From: Marinobacter antarcticus
GTDB lineage: Bacteria > Pseudomonadota > Gammaproteobacteria > Pseudomonadales > Oleiphilaceae
Reading direction: 5' to 3'
NCBI RefSeq assembly: GCF_011049865.1
Contig: NZ_DRGY01000103.1
Span: forward strand, 1-40,374
DNA length: 40,374 nucleotides
The position numbers were made by a program, and so were the translations under genes. The notes below the pieces were generated by a model. That model was not told the origin of the DNA. It did not search any database and saw only the letters and a program-made list of their open reading frames with translations. This document shows, piece by piece, positions 26,765 through 36,885 of the stretch (position 1 is its first letter; each line of letters starts with the position of its first letter).

Positions 26765-28729
26765 ATGAGTCTTCAGGGAAATCTGACCCAGCAGGTAGAG
26801 GCCTATCACAACTGGAAAAAAGAGCTGATCCGCCAGATCGGCCGTTATCGGCTGTGGCTTCAGGACAACAACCTGTTCTCTGACGACATCAGCAACCGGA
26901 TCCGCCATGGCCTTGAGCTGCTTATTGAAGATGAGCTCACCATTGCGTTTGTCGGTGAGTACTCCCGAGGCAAAACGGAACTGATAAACGCCCTGTTCTT
27001 CTCGGATTTTGGTCAGCGCATGCTGCCCTCCCAGGCCGGGCGCACAACCATGTGTCCGACTGAGCTATTTTTTGACCGCAGCGCCAACGAAAACTATCTG
27101 CTGTTGCTCCCCATAGAGACTCGCACCGGCAACTTTTCATTGCAGCAATTGCGCAAACAGCCTGAACGCTGGGTAAAGCACGGTCTGGATGAGCGCGACC
27201 CTGAGATCATGCGCGAGATCCTCGGAGAAGTGGCCCGGGTCAAAAGCGTGCCTCCCGAACAGGCACGAGCGCTGGGCTTTGACGAAGACATGCTGGAACA
27301 CGATCGCAACAACCCTGGCAACGTTCTGGTTCCGGCCTGGCGCAACGCCCAGATCAGCATTCGACACCCTTTGTTCGAACGCGGCCTGCGCATTCTTGAT
27401 ACCCCTGGCCTTAACGCCCTTGGCTCTGAGCCGGAGCTCACCATTAGCATGCTGCCAAAAGCGCATGCCATTATTTTCGTACTCAGTGCAGACACCGGCG
27501 TTACTGCCAGCGACATGACCATCTGGAAAGAGCACATAGACACAGAGCACGCCGATCACCGCGCCGGCAGGTTTGCAGTACTGAACAAAATAGACGTACT
27601 TTGGGACGACCTGCAAGGCGAAAAACACACTCACGAGGCTATCGAGCGAGTGCGCGGGTATACCGCGGATCATCTGGGCATTCGGCAGCAGGACGTTATA
27701 CCTCTGTCCGCCAAGCAGGGTCTGGTTGCGCGGGTCAGAAAAGACAACGATCTGTTTACCCGCTCCAACATCGGCAACCTGGAACAACTGATTATCCAGC
27801 GCATTCTCATGCACAAAGAGCAGTTGATCACGCAAAGCCTGATCAATGATCTGCTGGGTATGTTGCAGAACAGCCAGGCGGCGATGCAGACCCGCCTCGA
27901 CTCTCTTGAAGAAGAGTCTCAAGCCTGCTCCGGCACCACCATGGACAAAGCCGCGCTTACCCGGTTGGCCGACCGTGCCCAGACAGATTATGATTTTTAC
28001 TATAAAAAATTGATCACTCTGCGCTCAAGCCGCCGGTTGATGGGCTCTCAGGGCCAGATGTTAAAAACTTTGGTTGCCGAAGATCGCTTTGAAACCCATG
28101 CACAGAGGATCCACAAAAGTATGTCGAAAAGCTGGACCACGGCAGGCATGAACAGCGCCATGGATCAGTTTTTTGAACTGCTGGAAAGTGATTTCTCCAA
28201 CCTGCTCAGCGAAGGCCGCCTCGCGGAAAAGATGGTTGGGGCCATCTATCGCAGGTACAACGACGATACCCGTGCCCGCCACCTGGAACCCATTCCGCTG
28301 CGTGCCGGCCGACACGTTATTGCGGTCAGGGAGTTGCGCAAAAAAGCCCGGCGTTTCCGGGTCAGCCCCAAAAATCTGCTCACCGGGCAGTCCGTTCTGG
28401 TGCGACGTTTTTTCAATGTAATGGTCAACGAAGCCAGAACTCTGCATGCCCGTGTACGCGACGACGTGGAACGCTGGCCCTCAGAAGCGCTGTTGCCGAT
28501 CATGCAGTACTCAATGGAACAGAAACAATTGCTGGAGCATCAGATACGACGCCTCCGGGACATGGTCAGAAACGACCGTGACGGCCGCTTTGAACGTGAA
28601 CGCCTGAGCAACACGATCAGCGACCTGCGCCGGCAACTGGAATTAGTGGATGCCATGCAGCGGCAAATTCGCAAGCCCGCACCCACCATGATCCAACAGA
28701 AAGTGGTGAATATTTCCGGTGCTATTTAG
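26765..28729 (+). CDS. Dynamin-like large GTPase
   Basis: A 654-residue protein with a dynamin-type GTPase domain near the N-terminus. G1/P-loop GEYSRGKT is at 64-71, with Lys70. The G2 threonine is in GRTTMCPTE (about 93-101), G3 is DTPG at 212-215 and G4 is NKID at 274-277. Residues about 370-650 are long charged helices (LLGMLQNSQAAMQTRLDSLEEES, LEHQIRRLRDMVRND) that could form the stalk or assembly domain. No transmembrane helix is obvious. Bacterial dynamin-like proteins remodel or protect membranes. The start at 26765 has AGGA 8 bases upstream; a GTG at 26708 would add 19 residues. It is a single gene, unlike the tandem dynamin pairs of some bacteria. Confidence 0.88.
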   Translation: MSLQGNLTQQVEAYHNWKKELIRQIGRYRLWLQDNNLFSDDISNRIRHGLELLIEDELTIAFVGEYSRGKTELINALFFSDFGQRMLPSQAGRTTMCPTELFFDRSANENYLLLLPIETRTGNFSLQQLRKQPERWVKHGLDERDPEIMREILGEVARVKSVPPEQARALGFDEDMLEHDRNNPGNVLVPAWRNAQISIRHPLFERGLRILDTPGLNALGSEPELTISMLPKAHAIIFVLSADTGVTASDMTIWKEHIDTEHADHRAGRFAVLNKIDVLWDDLQGEKHTHEAIERVRGYTADHLGIRQQDVIPLSAKQGLVARVRKDNDLFTRSNIGNLEQLIIQRILMHKEQLITQSLINDLLGMLQNSQAAMQTRLDSLEEESQACSGTTMDKAALTRLADRAQTDYDFYYKKLITLRSSRRLMGSQGQMLKTLVAEDRFETHAQRIHKSMSKSWTTAGMNSAMDQFFELLESDFSNLLSEGRLAEKMVGAIYRRYNDDTRARHLEPIPLRAGRHVIAVRELRKKARRFRVSPKNLLTGQSVLVRRFFNVMVNEARTLHARVRDDVERWPSEALLPIMQYSMEQKQLLEHQIRRLRDMVRNDRDGRFERERLSNTISDLRRQLELVDAMQRQIRKPAPTMIQQKVVNISGAI

Positions 28730-28765
28730 CCGCGCTATCTAGTCGCATTATCTAGCCGCGACAGA
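28727..28765. repeat. Three imperfect 13-bp tandem units across a stop codon
   Basis: TAGCCGCGCTATC (28727), TAGTCGCATTATC (28740) and TAGCCGCGACAGA (28753) follow one another directly. The first TAG is the stop codon of the dynamin-like gene. Confidence 0.7.
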
Positions 28766-28877
28766 GCCTGTCGGTTGCAGCCATGACGGCCCGCCATTAG
28801 ACTGCTTTGCTGGTTGAGTTTTTACGTCAGCCCGCAAAGCCGTCACTAACGGACCGAACAAGGAATCTTTCGCGCCG

Positions 28878-30026
28878 ATGCCCGAGCCCATGCCTGTGGA
28901 TTCTGTAGGGGTAGTCACCCCACAGACGTACCCTTTTGAAACGCCTATCGAGTTGGCGTGCGGACATGCACTGGAGCGCTATGATCTGGTGGTTGAGACC
29001 TATGGCGAACTCAACGCGGATCGCAGCAATGCCGTACTCATATGTCATGCCCTGAGCGGGAACCATCATGCCGCCGGCTACCACTCTGTGGATGATCGCA
29101 AACCAGGCTGGTGGGATACCTGCATCGGGCCAGGAAAGCCCGTCGATACAGATCGTTTTTTTGTGGTTAGTCTCAATAATCTGGGTGGCTGCCACGGCAG
29201 CACCGGCCCTAGCTCAACCAATCCATCTACAAACAAACCTTATGGCCCTGACTTTCCCGTTGTCACGGTTAGCGACTGGGTAAAAAGCCAGGCGCTGCTG
29301 GCAGATCGGCTGGGCATTGAGTGCTGGGCTGCGGTTGTGGGCGGTTCACTGGGGGGAATGCAGGCACTGCAATGGAGCCTTGATTACCCTGATCGACTGA
29401 AGCATGCGGTAGCCATTGCCTCCAGCCCTCGTTTAACGGCCCAAAATATCGCATTTAACGAGGTAGCACGACAGGCCATTACCTCTGACCGCGAATTCCA
29501 TGACGGCCGGTATCACGATTTTGACACCCTGCCCCGGCGTGGTCTTATGCTGGCAAGGATGGTGGGGCATATCACCTACCTCTCAGATGCCTCCATGGGC
29601 GAAAAGTTTGGCCGTGAGCTCAGGGATCAGGCCTACAAATTTGGTTACGATGCGGAGTTTCAGGTAGAAAGTTACCTCCGCTATCAGGGTGAACGCTTTT
29701 CGGAAGTCTTCGATGCCAACACCTATCTTCTGATGACCCGGGCGCTGGATTATTTTGACCCGGCCTATGAATCCGACGGCGACCTCTCCAAAGCGCTCGC
29801 CAAAGCCCGCTGTGAGTTCCTGGTGCTGTCTTTCAGCACCGACTGGCGTTTCACCCCGGCCCGTTCCGAAGAAATGGTGAACGCCATGATCGCCGCCCGC
29901 AGAAAAGTCAGCTACGCAGAAATCGATGCGCCCTGGGGCCACGATGCGTTCCTGATTCCGACCCCGCGCTATACCAGCATCTTCACGGCGTATATGGATC
30001 GTGTGGCCAGGGAGGTAGGAGCATGA
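28878..30026 (+). CDS. metX: Homoserine O-acyltransferase MetX
   Basis: A 382-residue alpha/beta hydrolase-fold enzyme that acylates homoserine in the first committed step of methionine synthesis. The nucleophile elbow is GGSLGGMQ, with the oxyanion region [26 protein letters not shown], and the catalytic histidine in WGHDAFLI. Whether it uses acetyl-CoA or succinyl-CoA cannot be decided by eye; related Pseudomonas enzymes use succinyl-CoA. Its stop overlaps the metW start by four bases (ATGA), so the two are translationally coupled. AAGGA lies 13 bases before this ATG, and a second in-frame ATG lies at 28890. Confidence 0.95.
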   Translation: MPEPMPVDSVGVVTPQTYPFETPIELACGHALERYDLVVETYGELNADRSNAVLICHALSGNHHAAGYHSVDDRKPGWWDTCIGPGKPVDTDRFFVVSLNNLGGCHGSTGPSSTNPSTNKPYGPDFPVVTVSDWVKSQALLADRLGIECWAAVVGGSLGGMQALQWSLDYPDRLKHAVAIASSPRLTAQNIAFNEVARQAITSDREFHDGRYHDFDTLPRRGLMLARMVGHITYLSDASMGEKFGRELRDQAYKFGYDAEFQVESYLRYQGERFSEVFDANTYLLMTRALDYFDPAYESDGDLSKALAKARCEFLVLSFSTDWRFTPARSEEMVNAMIAARRKVSYAEIDAPWGHDAFLIPTPRYTSIFTAYMDRVAREVGA

Positions 30027-30625
30027 GGGCGGATCTCGAAATCATTCAACAGTGGGTGAAACCCGGCCATCACGTGTTAGACCTAGGTTGCGGCGACGGC
30101 ACCCTGCTCGATTTCCTCAAACAGGAGCGTAACGCCACCGGTTTTGGCCTGGAGATCAACCCGGACCACATAACCACCTGCATGAATCGTGGCGTCTCGG
30201 TGATTGAACAGAACCTGGATACCCAGGGGCTGGATAACTTTGAAAACAACAGCTTTGATATTGTGCTGATGACACAGGCGTTGCAGGCAGTGCGCCGGCC
30301 CGACAAGGTACTGGACGAAATGCTACGCCTTGGTGACGAAGGCATAGTGACCTTCCCCAACTTTGCTCACTGGCGCCTGCGTTGGGGATTGGCTCTCAGC
30401 GGCCGCATGCCCGAATCCGAAGCTTTGCCGTATAAATGGTATAACACACCCAACATACGGTTATGCACCTTCAAGGATTTTGAAGCCTTGTGTCGCCAGA
30501 AAGGCATACAAATCAAAAGCCGGCGCGTGGTGGATGGCCAGCATCAAAACAGCTGGCTGGCGCGCTTTTGGCCAAATCTGTTGGGAGAGATCGCGGTTTA
30601 CCGCATTACCCGGGAGAAAAAGTAA
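30023..30625 (+). CDS. metW: Methionine biosynthesis protein MetW
   Basis: A 200-residue class I methyltransferase-fold protein that works with MetX. The SAM-binding motif is [15 protein letters not shown] near residue 20. [42 protein letters not shown] and the [13 protein letters not shown] segment are typical of MetW. In related bacteria MetW is needed to activate MetX-type acyltransferases. It overlaps metX by four bases and the DUF4426 gene by one (TAATG), so the three genes are read as one unit. Confidence 0.95.
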   Translation: MRADLEIIQQWVKPGHHVLDLGCGDGTLLDFLKQERNATGFGLEINPDHITTCMNRGVSVIEQNLDTQGLDNFENNSFDIVLMTQALQAVRRPDKVLDEMLRLGDEGIVTFPNFAHWRLRWGLALSGRMPESEALPYKWYNTPNIRLCTFKDFEALCRQKGIQIKSRRVVDGQHQNSWLARFWPNLLGEIAVYRITREKK

Positions 30626-31083
30626 TGATAGATATCGGTCTGCGCAACACTTTCACCCTGGCGACAGTCGCCTTGTTTGCTGTTTTCTTCAGCCTGCCCG
30701 CTCACGCCGATTCCGAAAACTTCGGAGATTATCAGGTGCGCTGGAGCGTATTGCCGAGCACGTTCCTGACTCCGGAGGTAGCAAAGGCCAACAATCTTCA
30801 ACGCAGCAAGAGTATTGGCATAGTCAACATCGCCATCATGCAGAAAAATGAAAACGGTGTGATCAAGCCGGTTACCGGCCAGGTAGAAGGCAAGGTTTCA
30901 AACGACATTCAACAGGTAAGGTTTCTGGCCTTTCGCAGGATTACGGAAGGCGATTCCGTCTACTTTATTGCCCAATACCAGTATTCGTCCGCCGAGCTGC
31001 TAACGTTCAACATTACCGCTCGCCCTTCCGGTCAACGCCAGGACATGCCTGTGCGATTTGCCCACACGCTTTTCAACGATTGA
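30625..31083 (+). CDS. DUF4426 exported protein
   Basis: A 152-residue protein with a signal peptide (FTLATVALFAVFFSLPAHA, cleavage about residue 28) and a mature beta-rich DUF4426 domain: FGDYQVRWSVLPSTFLTPEVA, GIVNIAIMQKNENG, and VRFAHTLFND at the end. It is periplasmic or outer-membrane associated; the function is unknown. The start at 30625 overlaps the metW stop and begins the signal peptide. The gene sits between metW and rdgB, as I recall for Pseudomonas. Confidence 0.88.
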   Translation: MIDIGLRNTFTLATVALFAVFFSLPAHADSENFGDYQVRWSVLPSTFLTPEVAKANNLQRSKSIGIVNIAIMQKNENGVIKPVTGQVEGKVSNDIQQVRFLAFRRITEGDSVYFIAQYQYSSAELLTFNITARPSGQRQDMPVRFAHTLFND

Positions 31084-31092
31084 GCGGAGACC

Positions 31093-31692
31093 ATGCCTGA
31101 ACAACTTGTTATCGCCAGCAACAACAAAGGCAAAATCAGCGAATTTACCCACCTTCTTGCCCCTCTGGATCTTATTCCGGTGCCCCAGGGCGAACTGGGC
31201 GTTGGCGAAGCAGAGGAGCCGGCAGTCACCTTTGTTGAGAACGCCATTCTGAAAGCGCGCCATGCCGCCCGGGAGACCGGCCTGCCGGCACTGGCGGATG
31301 ACAGCGGACTGGCCGTGGATGCACTGGGGGGCGCGCCCGGCGTTCGTTCGGCCCGTTACGCCGGCGCCGACGCTTCCGACCTCGAAAATCTGCACGCGCT
31401 TCTGGGCGCCATGATCGATATACCCGATGGCCAGCGCGGGGCTCAGTTCCACTGTGTGCTGGTGTACCTGAGGCACGCCGACGACCCGACACCGATCATC
31501 TGCCACGGCCGCTGGCCTGGCACGATACTCAGAGCACCTCAGGGCGATGGCGGATTTGGTTATGACCCAATCTTTCTTTGCCCTGAAAAAAACCTCAGCG
31601 CATCAGAACTGACCCGGGACGAGAAGAACCGGATAAGCCATCGGGGTCGCGCCCTGACGTTGCTGATGGAACAGCTCCAGGCGGAGATCTGA
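31093..31692 (+). CDS. rdgB: Non-canonical purine NTP pyrophosphatase RdgB
   Basis: A 199-residue HAM1-family enzyme that hydrolyses dITP, XTP and ITP to the monophosphates and keeps damaged purines out of DNA. The N-terminal [14 protein letters not shown], the [24 protein letters not shown] block, and [13 protein letters not shown] with the C-terminal [12 protein letters not shown] are all conserved. It follows the DUF4426 gene by 9 bp and precedes hemW by 4 bp. Confidence 0.97.
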   Translation: MPEQLVIASNNKGKISEFTHLLAPLDLIPVPQGELGVGEAEEPAVTFVENAILKARHAARETGLPALADDSGLAVDALGGAPGVRSARYAGADASDLENLHALLGAMIDIPDGQRGAQFHCVLVYLRHADDPTPIICHGRWPGTILRAPQGDGGFGYDPIFLCPEKNLSASELTRDEKNRISHRGRALTLLMEQLQAEI

Positions 31693-31696
31693 GCCA

Positions 31697-32845
31697 GTGA
31701 CCACTCCTATCCCGGCGGCCGTCACGCCGCCTTTGAGCCTGTATATACATGTGCCCTGGTGCGTGCGCAAATGCCCCTACTGTGACTTCAATTCCCACGC
31801 CATCCAGAATGAACTCCCCGAAACCGCTTATCTGAACGCCCTGCTGGAGGATCTGGATCAGGATCTTGCGCTGACCTCAGGTCGCAGCGTCGAAACGGTG
31901 TTTATCGGTGGAGGAACGCCATCACTGATGAGCAGTGATTTTTATCAGAAGCTGTTCAAGGGACTCCGGGAGCGCATGATCTTTGCGGAGGATGCTGAAA
32001 TCACGCTGGAGGCCAATCCAGGCACGTTGGAAGAAGGTCGGTTTGAAGCCTTTCATGACGCCGGCATCAATCGTCTTTCAATTGGTGTGCAGAGCTTCAA
32101 CCCGGCCCACCTGAAAGCCCTTGGCCGCATTCACGACAGTACAGAAGCGCACAGGGCAATTGAGGCCGCAAAAAAGGCCGGCTTTGATAACTTCAATCTG
32201 GATTTGATGCACGGTTTGCCGGGCCAGACACCTGGCGAGGCGTTGGACGATCTTCGATCTGCCATGAGCCATGAGCCGCCGCACGTGTCCTGGTATCAGC
32301 TGACACTGGAGCCCAATACCGAATTTTACAGCCGGCCGCCGGATCTGCCGGACGACGACCTGCTCTGGGAGATCGCACAGCAAGGCGGCGACTATCTGCA
32401 CCAGCAAGGCTTTCACGACTACGAGGTGTCGGCCTGGAGCCGCGAAGGCAAGGCTTCACGGCATAACCTTAATTACTGGACGTTCGGGGACTATATGGCT
32501 ATCGGCGCCGGTGGCCACGGTAAAATCAGCCTGTCGGACGGCGCGATAATGCGCTATTGGAAGACGCGTCAGCCGGACGCCTACCTGAACCGAATCGGTA
32601 GCCGCACCGCCGGAAGTGAGCAAATTGAGGCGGACGAACTCCCGTTAGAGTTTTTGATGAACGCGCTGCGCCTGCGAAAAGGAGTGGATGAAAGCCTTTT
32701 TTTTGAGCGCACGGGTTTACCCCTGACATCCGTTGCGGTACAACTTCAAAGACTGCGTGAAGATAAACTACTGGTAAGCGACCGGCTTCAGGCAACACGT
32801 TTGGGGCAAAGGTATCTGAACAGTCTGTTGGAGCGTTTTCTGTAA
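31697..32845 (+). CDS. hemW: Radical SAM heme chaperone HemW
   Basis: A 382-residue radical SAM protein. The iron-sulphur motif is HVPWCVRKCPYCDF (CxxxCxxC) near residues 18-31, followed by the SAM-binding FIGGGTPSLM. LSIGVQSFNPAHLKALGR and FNLDLMHGLPGQTP are family blocks. HemW inserts heme into respiratory proteins and differs from the anaerobic oxidase HemN by its shorter N-terminus, which fits here. The start is GTG at 31697, with GGAG about 10 bases upstream. Its stop overlaps the next gene by one base (TAATG). Confidence 0.94.
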   Translation: MTTPIPAAVTPPLSLYIHVPWCVRKCPYCDFNSHAIQNELPETAYLNALLEDLDQDLALTSGRSVETVFIGGGTPSLMSSDFYQKLFKGLRERMIFAEDAEITLEANPGTLEEGRFEAFHDAGINRLSIGVQSFNPAHLKALGRIHDSTEAHRAIEAAKKAGFDNFNLDLMHGLPGQTPGEALDDLRSAMSHEPPHVSWYQLTLEPNTEFYSRPPDLPDDDLLWEIAQQGGDYLHQQGFHDYEVSAWSREGKASRHNLNYWTFGDYMAIGAGGHGKISLSDGAIMRYWKTRQPDAYLNRIGSRTAGSEQIEADELPLEFLMNALRLRKGVDESLFFERTGLPLTSVAVQLQRLREDKLLVSDRLQATRLGQRYLNSLLERFL

Positions 32846-33378
32846 TGGACACAGAAAAGGGATTACCGACCTTATCCAAAGGCCTGAAAGCCTGTCTGAT
32901 TGCGACTCTGGCTTTGGTGGTCGTTTTGGTGCTGATAAACCAACCTTTAAAAACCGGGTCAGCGCATCAGGGCATCGTCAGCTACCAGTTGGCAGGAAAT
33001 GCCGAGCAAGCCTGGGCTATCGTGCAAAGCTGGGGCAGTAACGGCTTACAATGGGCAAGACTTTCGCTTTGGGTAGACTTCCTTTTCGTTCCTTTGTATT
33101 GCGTCACCCTGATTATGCTGACCCGACACTGCATTCTGGACAGACCCGGCGTACGCGAACGCACGACCGCACGATGGATTCAAACGCTGTTTGTATCCGC
33201 AGGCTTGGCGGATATCACTGAAAATGCGCTGCTGCTAAACAATCTGGAAGCACCTACAGATGCCATCAGCCTTGCCGCCGCTATCAGTGCGCTGATCAAG
33301 TTTACGGCGCTCACCCTCGGTATTGCCGGGCTGGTCATCATCCGCGCATCCCGGCGCCATCCGCTGGTGCCGGGCTAA
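32845..33378 (+). CDS. Unknown four-helix membrane protein coupled to hemW
   Basis: A 177-residue protein that I do not recognise. It has about four hydrophobic segments: LIATLALVVVLVLI (about 18-31), LWVDFLFVPLYCVTLIML (about 74-91), a weaker one around TLFVSAGLADITENALLLN (about 113-131), and a last one ISALIKFTALTLGIAGLVII (about 145-164). The N-terminus is cytoplasm-like. It overlaps the hemW stop as TAATG, so translation is coupled. A link to heme delivery is only positional. Confidence 0.75.
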   Translation: MDTEKGLPTLSKGLKACLIATLALVVVLVLINQPLKTGSAHQGIVSYQLAGNAEQAWAIVQSWGSNGLQWARLSLWVDFLFVPLYCVTLIMLTRHCILDRPGVRERTTARWIQTLFVSAGLADITENALLLNNLEAPTDAISLAAAISALIKFTALTLGIAGLVIIRASRRHPLVPG

Positions 33379-33401
33379 ATGAGTGCTGAGCCAAAAAGCC
33401 G

Positions 33402-34154
33402 TCAATTAGTGCGGTGAAACAGCAAATCCCAAACACCATGCCCCAGATTTTCGCCACGCTTCTCAAACTTGGTAATGGGACGATAGTCAGGCCGTGGTGA
33501 ATATTCGCCCTGTGCCCGGGTATTGGCAAACCCTTCAGACTCCCCCATCACGTCCATCATGTGCTCAGCGTAATTTTCCCAGTCTGTTGCCAAATGCAGG
33601 ATCCCGCCTACCCGCAGCTTGTGGCGGATGCGCTGAACGAATTCAGTCTGCACAAGCCTGCGTTTATGGTGCTTCTTTTTGTGCCAGGGATCCGGGAAAA
33701 ACACCATAACCTGATCCAGGCAGGCATCTGGCAGGCACAAATCAATCACATCGTTGGCATCAATGTTGTAAACGCGAACGTTCTCCAATCCGCGATCCTC
33801 AATTTCCTTGAGTAGCGCACCGACACCGGGTAGATGAACCTCTACACCGATGAAGTTCTGCTCGGGTGCGGCTTCAGCCATTTCCGCAAGTGAACCACCC
33901 ATACCAAAACCGATTTCAAGGTTGAGCATGGCATCGCGACCAAACACCTGGCGGGGGTCAATCATGCCGTCTTCACGGCTCAAGCCAAATGTCGGCCAAC
34001 TGCGCTCATAGGCTTTTTTTTGGCCTTCCGTCATGCGCCCCTGGCGCAATACAAAACTGCGCACACCACGGCGCGTGGTAATCGGTGACTCACTGGTCGT
34101 TTCTGACGGGATGTTCTCGTCGTTGGGATCTTGCGGCGTCTTCTGGTCAGTCAT
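33402..34154 (-). CDS. trmB: tRNA (guanine-N7)-methyltransferase TrmB
   Basis: A 250-residue enzyme that methylates G46 in the tRNA variable loop using [20 protein letters not shown] is the SAM motif, [12 protein letters not shown] the second, and [16 protein letters not shown] the tRNA-facing signature. A non-conserved acidic N-terminal tail of about 30 residues precedes [15 protein letters not shown]. The start is ATG at 34154 with GAGG eight bases upstream; a TTG two codons earlier is less likely. It converges on the hemW-coupled gene with 23 bp between. Confidence 0.96.
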   Translation of the reverse strand: MTDQKTPQDPNDENIPSETTSESPITTRRGVRSFVLRQGRMTEGQKKAYERSWPTFGLSREDGMIDPRQVFGRDAMLNLEIGFGMGGSLAEMAEAAPEQNFIGVEVHLPGVGALLKEIEDRGLENVRVYNIDANDVIDLCLPDACLDQVMVFFPDPWHKKKHHKRRLVQTEFVQRIRHKLRVGGILHLATDWENYAEHMMDVMGESEGFANTRAQGEYSPRPDYRPITKFEKRGENLGHGVWDLLFHRTN

Positions 34155-34225
34155 CTGCAATCCTCAACCGCGGGCGGCGGGTCTGATTATCGGAATTTGC
34201 GTACAGTTTACCAGAGTAAAAGGCG

Positions 34226-35752
34226 TCAGGCGGATACCACAGAACTGTTACCAACCTGGCGATCAAACTGCCGATAACCCAAAGCCTCCACAAGGTGTGG
34301 CTGCGAAACGGTACCCGAGCCATCAAGATCAGCCAATGTGCGCGCCACACGTAATATCCGGTGCAGGGCCCGAGCCGACAACCCAAGTTTTTCCATTGCA
34401 CTACAAAGCAGCGTTTCGCCAGCGCGTTCAAGGCTACAAGCGTCCTGCAACTCGCGCCCAGCCAGGGTGGCATTTACGCATCCGCGACGCGCCTGTTGCG
34501 CCCTGGCAAGCGCCACCCGTTCGCGCACCACAGCACTGGGTTCACCGTCGCCTCCCGAGTGCATCAACACATCACCACCTTGCACCGGCACTTCCACGTG
34601 CAGATCAAACCGGTCCAATAGAGGGCCGGAAATTTTCGACCGATAACGCATTATCTGTTGCGGTGTGCACTGGCACTCAATGGTTGGGTGCCCACTGTAG
34701 CCACACGGGCAGGGATTCATGGCGCCAATAACCTGGAAGCGTGCGGGGAAATTAACCTGGCGAGCGGCCCGACTGATCGAAATCTCTCCGGTTTCCATGG
34801 GTTCGCGCAGTACTTCCAAAACCCGACGCTCAAACTCTGGCAACTCGTCAAGAAACAGCACGCCACGGTGTGCCAGCGAGATTTCTCCGGGCCTCGGACT
34901 GCTACCACCACCCACCAAAGCCACCGCCGAAGCGGTATGATGCGGGGACCTGAACGGGGGTTGGCGCCAGCCGCCGGCTCTTAGCGGCTGGCCAGCAACC
35001 GAGTGCACGCTGGCCACCTCCATGGCGTGCTCATCGCTCAGATCCGGCAGAATTCCAGGCAGACGACTGGCCAGCATGCTTTTGCCTGTGCCTGGAGGAC
35101 CAAAAAACAGCAGATTGTGCGCCCCCGCCGCCGCCACCTCCAACGCCCGCCGCGGCACGCTTTGCCCGCGCACGTCGGCAAGGTCTGGCATACCAGCGGC
35201 CATAGCAGCCTCCGGCACCGTGCGAGTCAAAGGCACTAGCCTCGCACGACCACAAAGGTGTTCACAAACAGCCAGTATATGCCCCGCTGCCAGTACATCA
35301 TCCTGGCTGGCTAGAGCGGCTTCTTCTGCGTTGCCATTTGGCACCAACAAACACCGGCCTTCTTTGCGCGCCGCCAGCACGGCGGGCAAAACGCCTTTTA
35401 ACGGGCGCAGTGCGCCGTCAAGAGAGAGTTCACCGAGGAATTCACAGGAAGTCAGGCTTTGCGAAGGAATCTGTCCAGAGGCGGCAAGAACGCCCAGAGC
35501 AATCGGCAAATCAAAGCGGCCGCCCTCTTTAGGCAGGTCTGCCGGAGCGAGATTAATGGTTATGCGGCGGGCGGGAAATTCAAAGCCTGCATTCAGTAGC
35601 GCGCTTCTTACACGCTCGCGGCTTTCGCGCACGCCGGTCTCCGGAAGCCCAACAATCGTGAGCGCAGGAAGTCCACCGGAAAGATGAACTTCAACGGTGA
35701 CCTCAGGTGCAGAAACGCCAATGCAGGCGCGGGAATGGACGACGGCGAGCAT
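34226..35752 (-). CDS. comM: YifB/ComM family Mg chelatase-like AAA+ ATPase
   Basis: A 508-residue protein with an N-terminal Lon-protease-like domain (TVEVHLSGGLPALTIVGLPE), a central AAA+ domain with Walker A GPPGTGKS and Walker B GVLFLDELPEF, sensor region RFQVIGAMNPCPCGY with zinc-binding-like cysteines, and a C-terminal Mg chelatase domain. The ComM orthologue in Vibrio and Haemophilus is a hexameric helicase promoting branch migration in natural transformation; E. coli YifB is the same family. It precedes trmB and follows ubiK, all on the minus strand. Confidence 0.94.
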   Translation of the reverse strand: MLAVVHSRACIGVSAPEVTVEVHLSGGLPALTIVGLPETGVRESRERVRSALLNAGFEFPARRITINLAPADLPKEGGRFDLPIALGVLAASGQIPSQSLTSCEFLGELSLDGALRPLKGVLPAVLAARKEGRCLLVPNGNAEEAALASQDDVLAAGHILAVCEHLCGRARLVPLTRTVPEAAMAAGMPDLADVRGQSVPRRALEVAAAGAHNLLFFGPPGTGKSMLASRLPGILPDLSDEHAMEVASVHSVAGQPLRAGGWRQPPFRSPHHTASAVALVGGGSSPRPGEISLAHRGVLFLDELPEFERRVLEVLREPMETGEISISRAARQVNFPARFQVIGAMNPCPCGYSGHPTIECQCTPQQIMRYRSKISGPLLDRFDLHVEVPVQGGDVLMHSGGDGEPSAVVRERVALARAQQARRGCVNATLAGRELQDACSLERAGETLLCSAMEKLGLSARALHRILRVARTLADLDGSGTVSQPHLVEALGYRQFDRQVGNSSVVSA

Positions 35753-35833
35753 AACAACCTTCCATGGTTTATGGATATCAGTGTGGGCCGATGTGAGTTG
35801 GCCTGCCCGGCTTCCTGCCGGGAATCATGGGAG

Positions 35834-36088
35834 TTATTGAGCTTTCGGGGGTTTGTCCAGCTCAGCAACCCTTTTTTCCAGAGCCTCGACCTTTTCACGG
35901 GTTTTCATAAGCACCGCCTGCTGAGCATCAAACTCTTCACGGGTTACCAGCTCAAGGCGCGACAGAACCGCCATTACGGTAGCCCGAGCCTGAGTTTCAA
36001 AATCTTCCCGGGCCGCGCGGGCCATGTCTGGAACAAGCTGGCCGAACTGCCCCTGCAGCTGGGCGAAAATATCCTGTGGAGCTTTCAC
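35834..36088 (-). CDS. ubiK: Ubiquinone biosynthesis accessory factor UbiK
   Basis: An 84-residue protein of the BMFP/YqiC family. IFAQLQGQFGQLVPDMARAARED and RATVMAVLSRLELVTREEFDAQQAVL are the conserved parts, and residues about 50-78 form a coiled coil (VLMKTREKVEALEKRVAEL). UbiK binds UbiJ and lipids in the ubiquinone synthesis complex. The start is GTG at 36088 with GAGG 6 bases upstream; no in-frame ATG is available near it. It is divergent from glnK, as in Pseudomonas as I recall. Confidence 0.92.
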   Translation of the reverse strand: MKAPQDIFAQLQGQFGQLVPDMARAAREDFETQARATVMAVLSRLELVTREEFDAQQAVLMKTREKVEALEKRVAELDKPPKAQ

Positions 36089-36817
<729 letters not shown>

Positions 36818-36885
36818 TCCTGCTCTGATCACTTAAAAACCAACGCAAAAAAACAATCTGAAGTGCCTTGTGCGGAGGGCTTCCC

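Noticed and set aside
35806..35822. CCCGGC-TTCCT-GCCGGG hairpin between ubiK and yifB
   Set aside because: No T tract follows on the minus strand, so it is not supported as a terminator.
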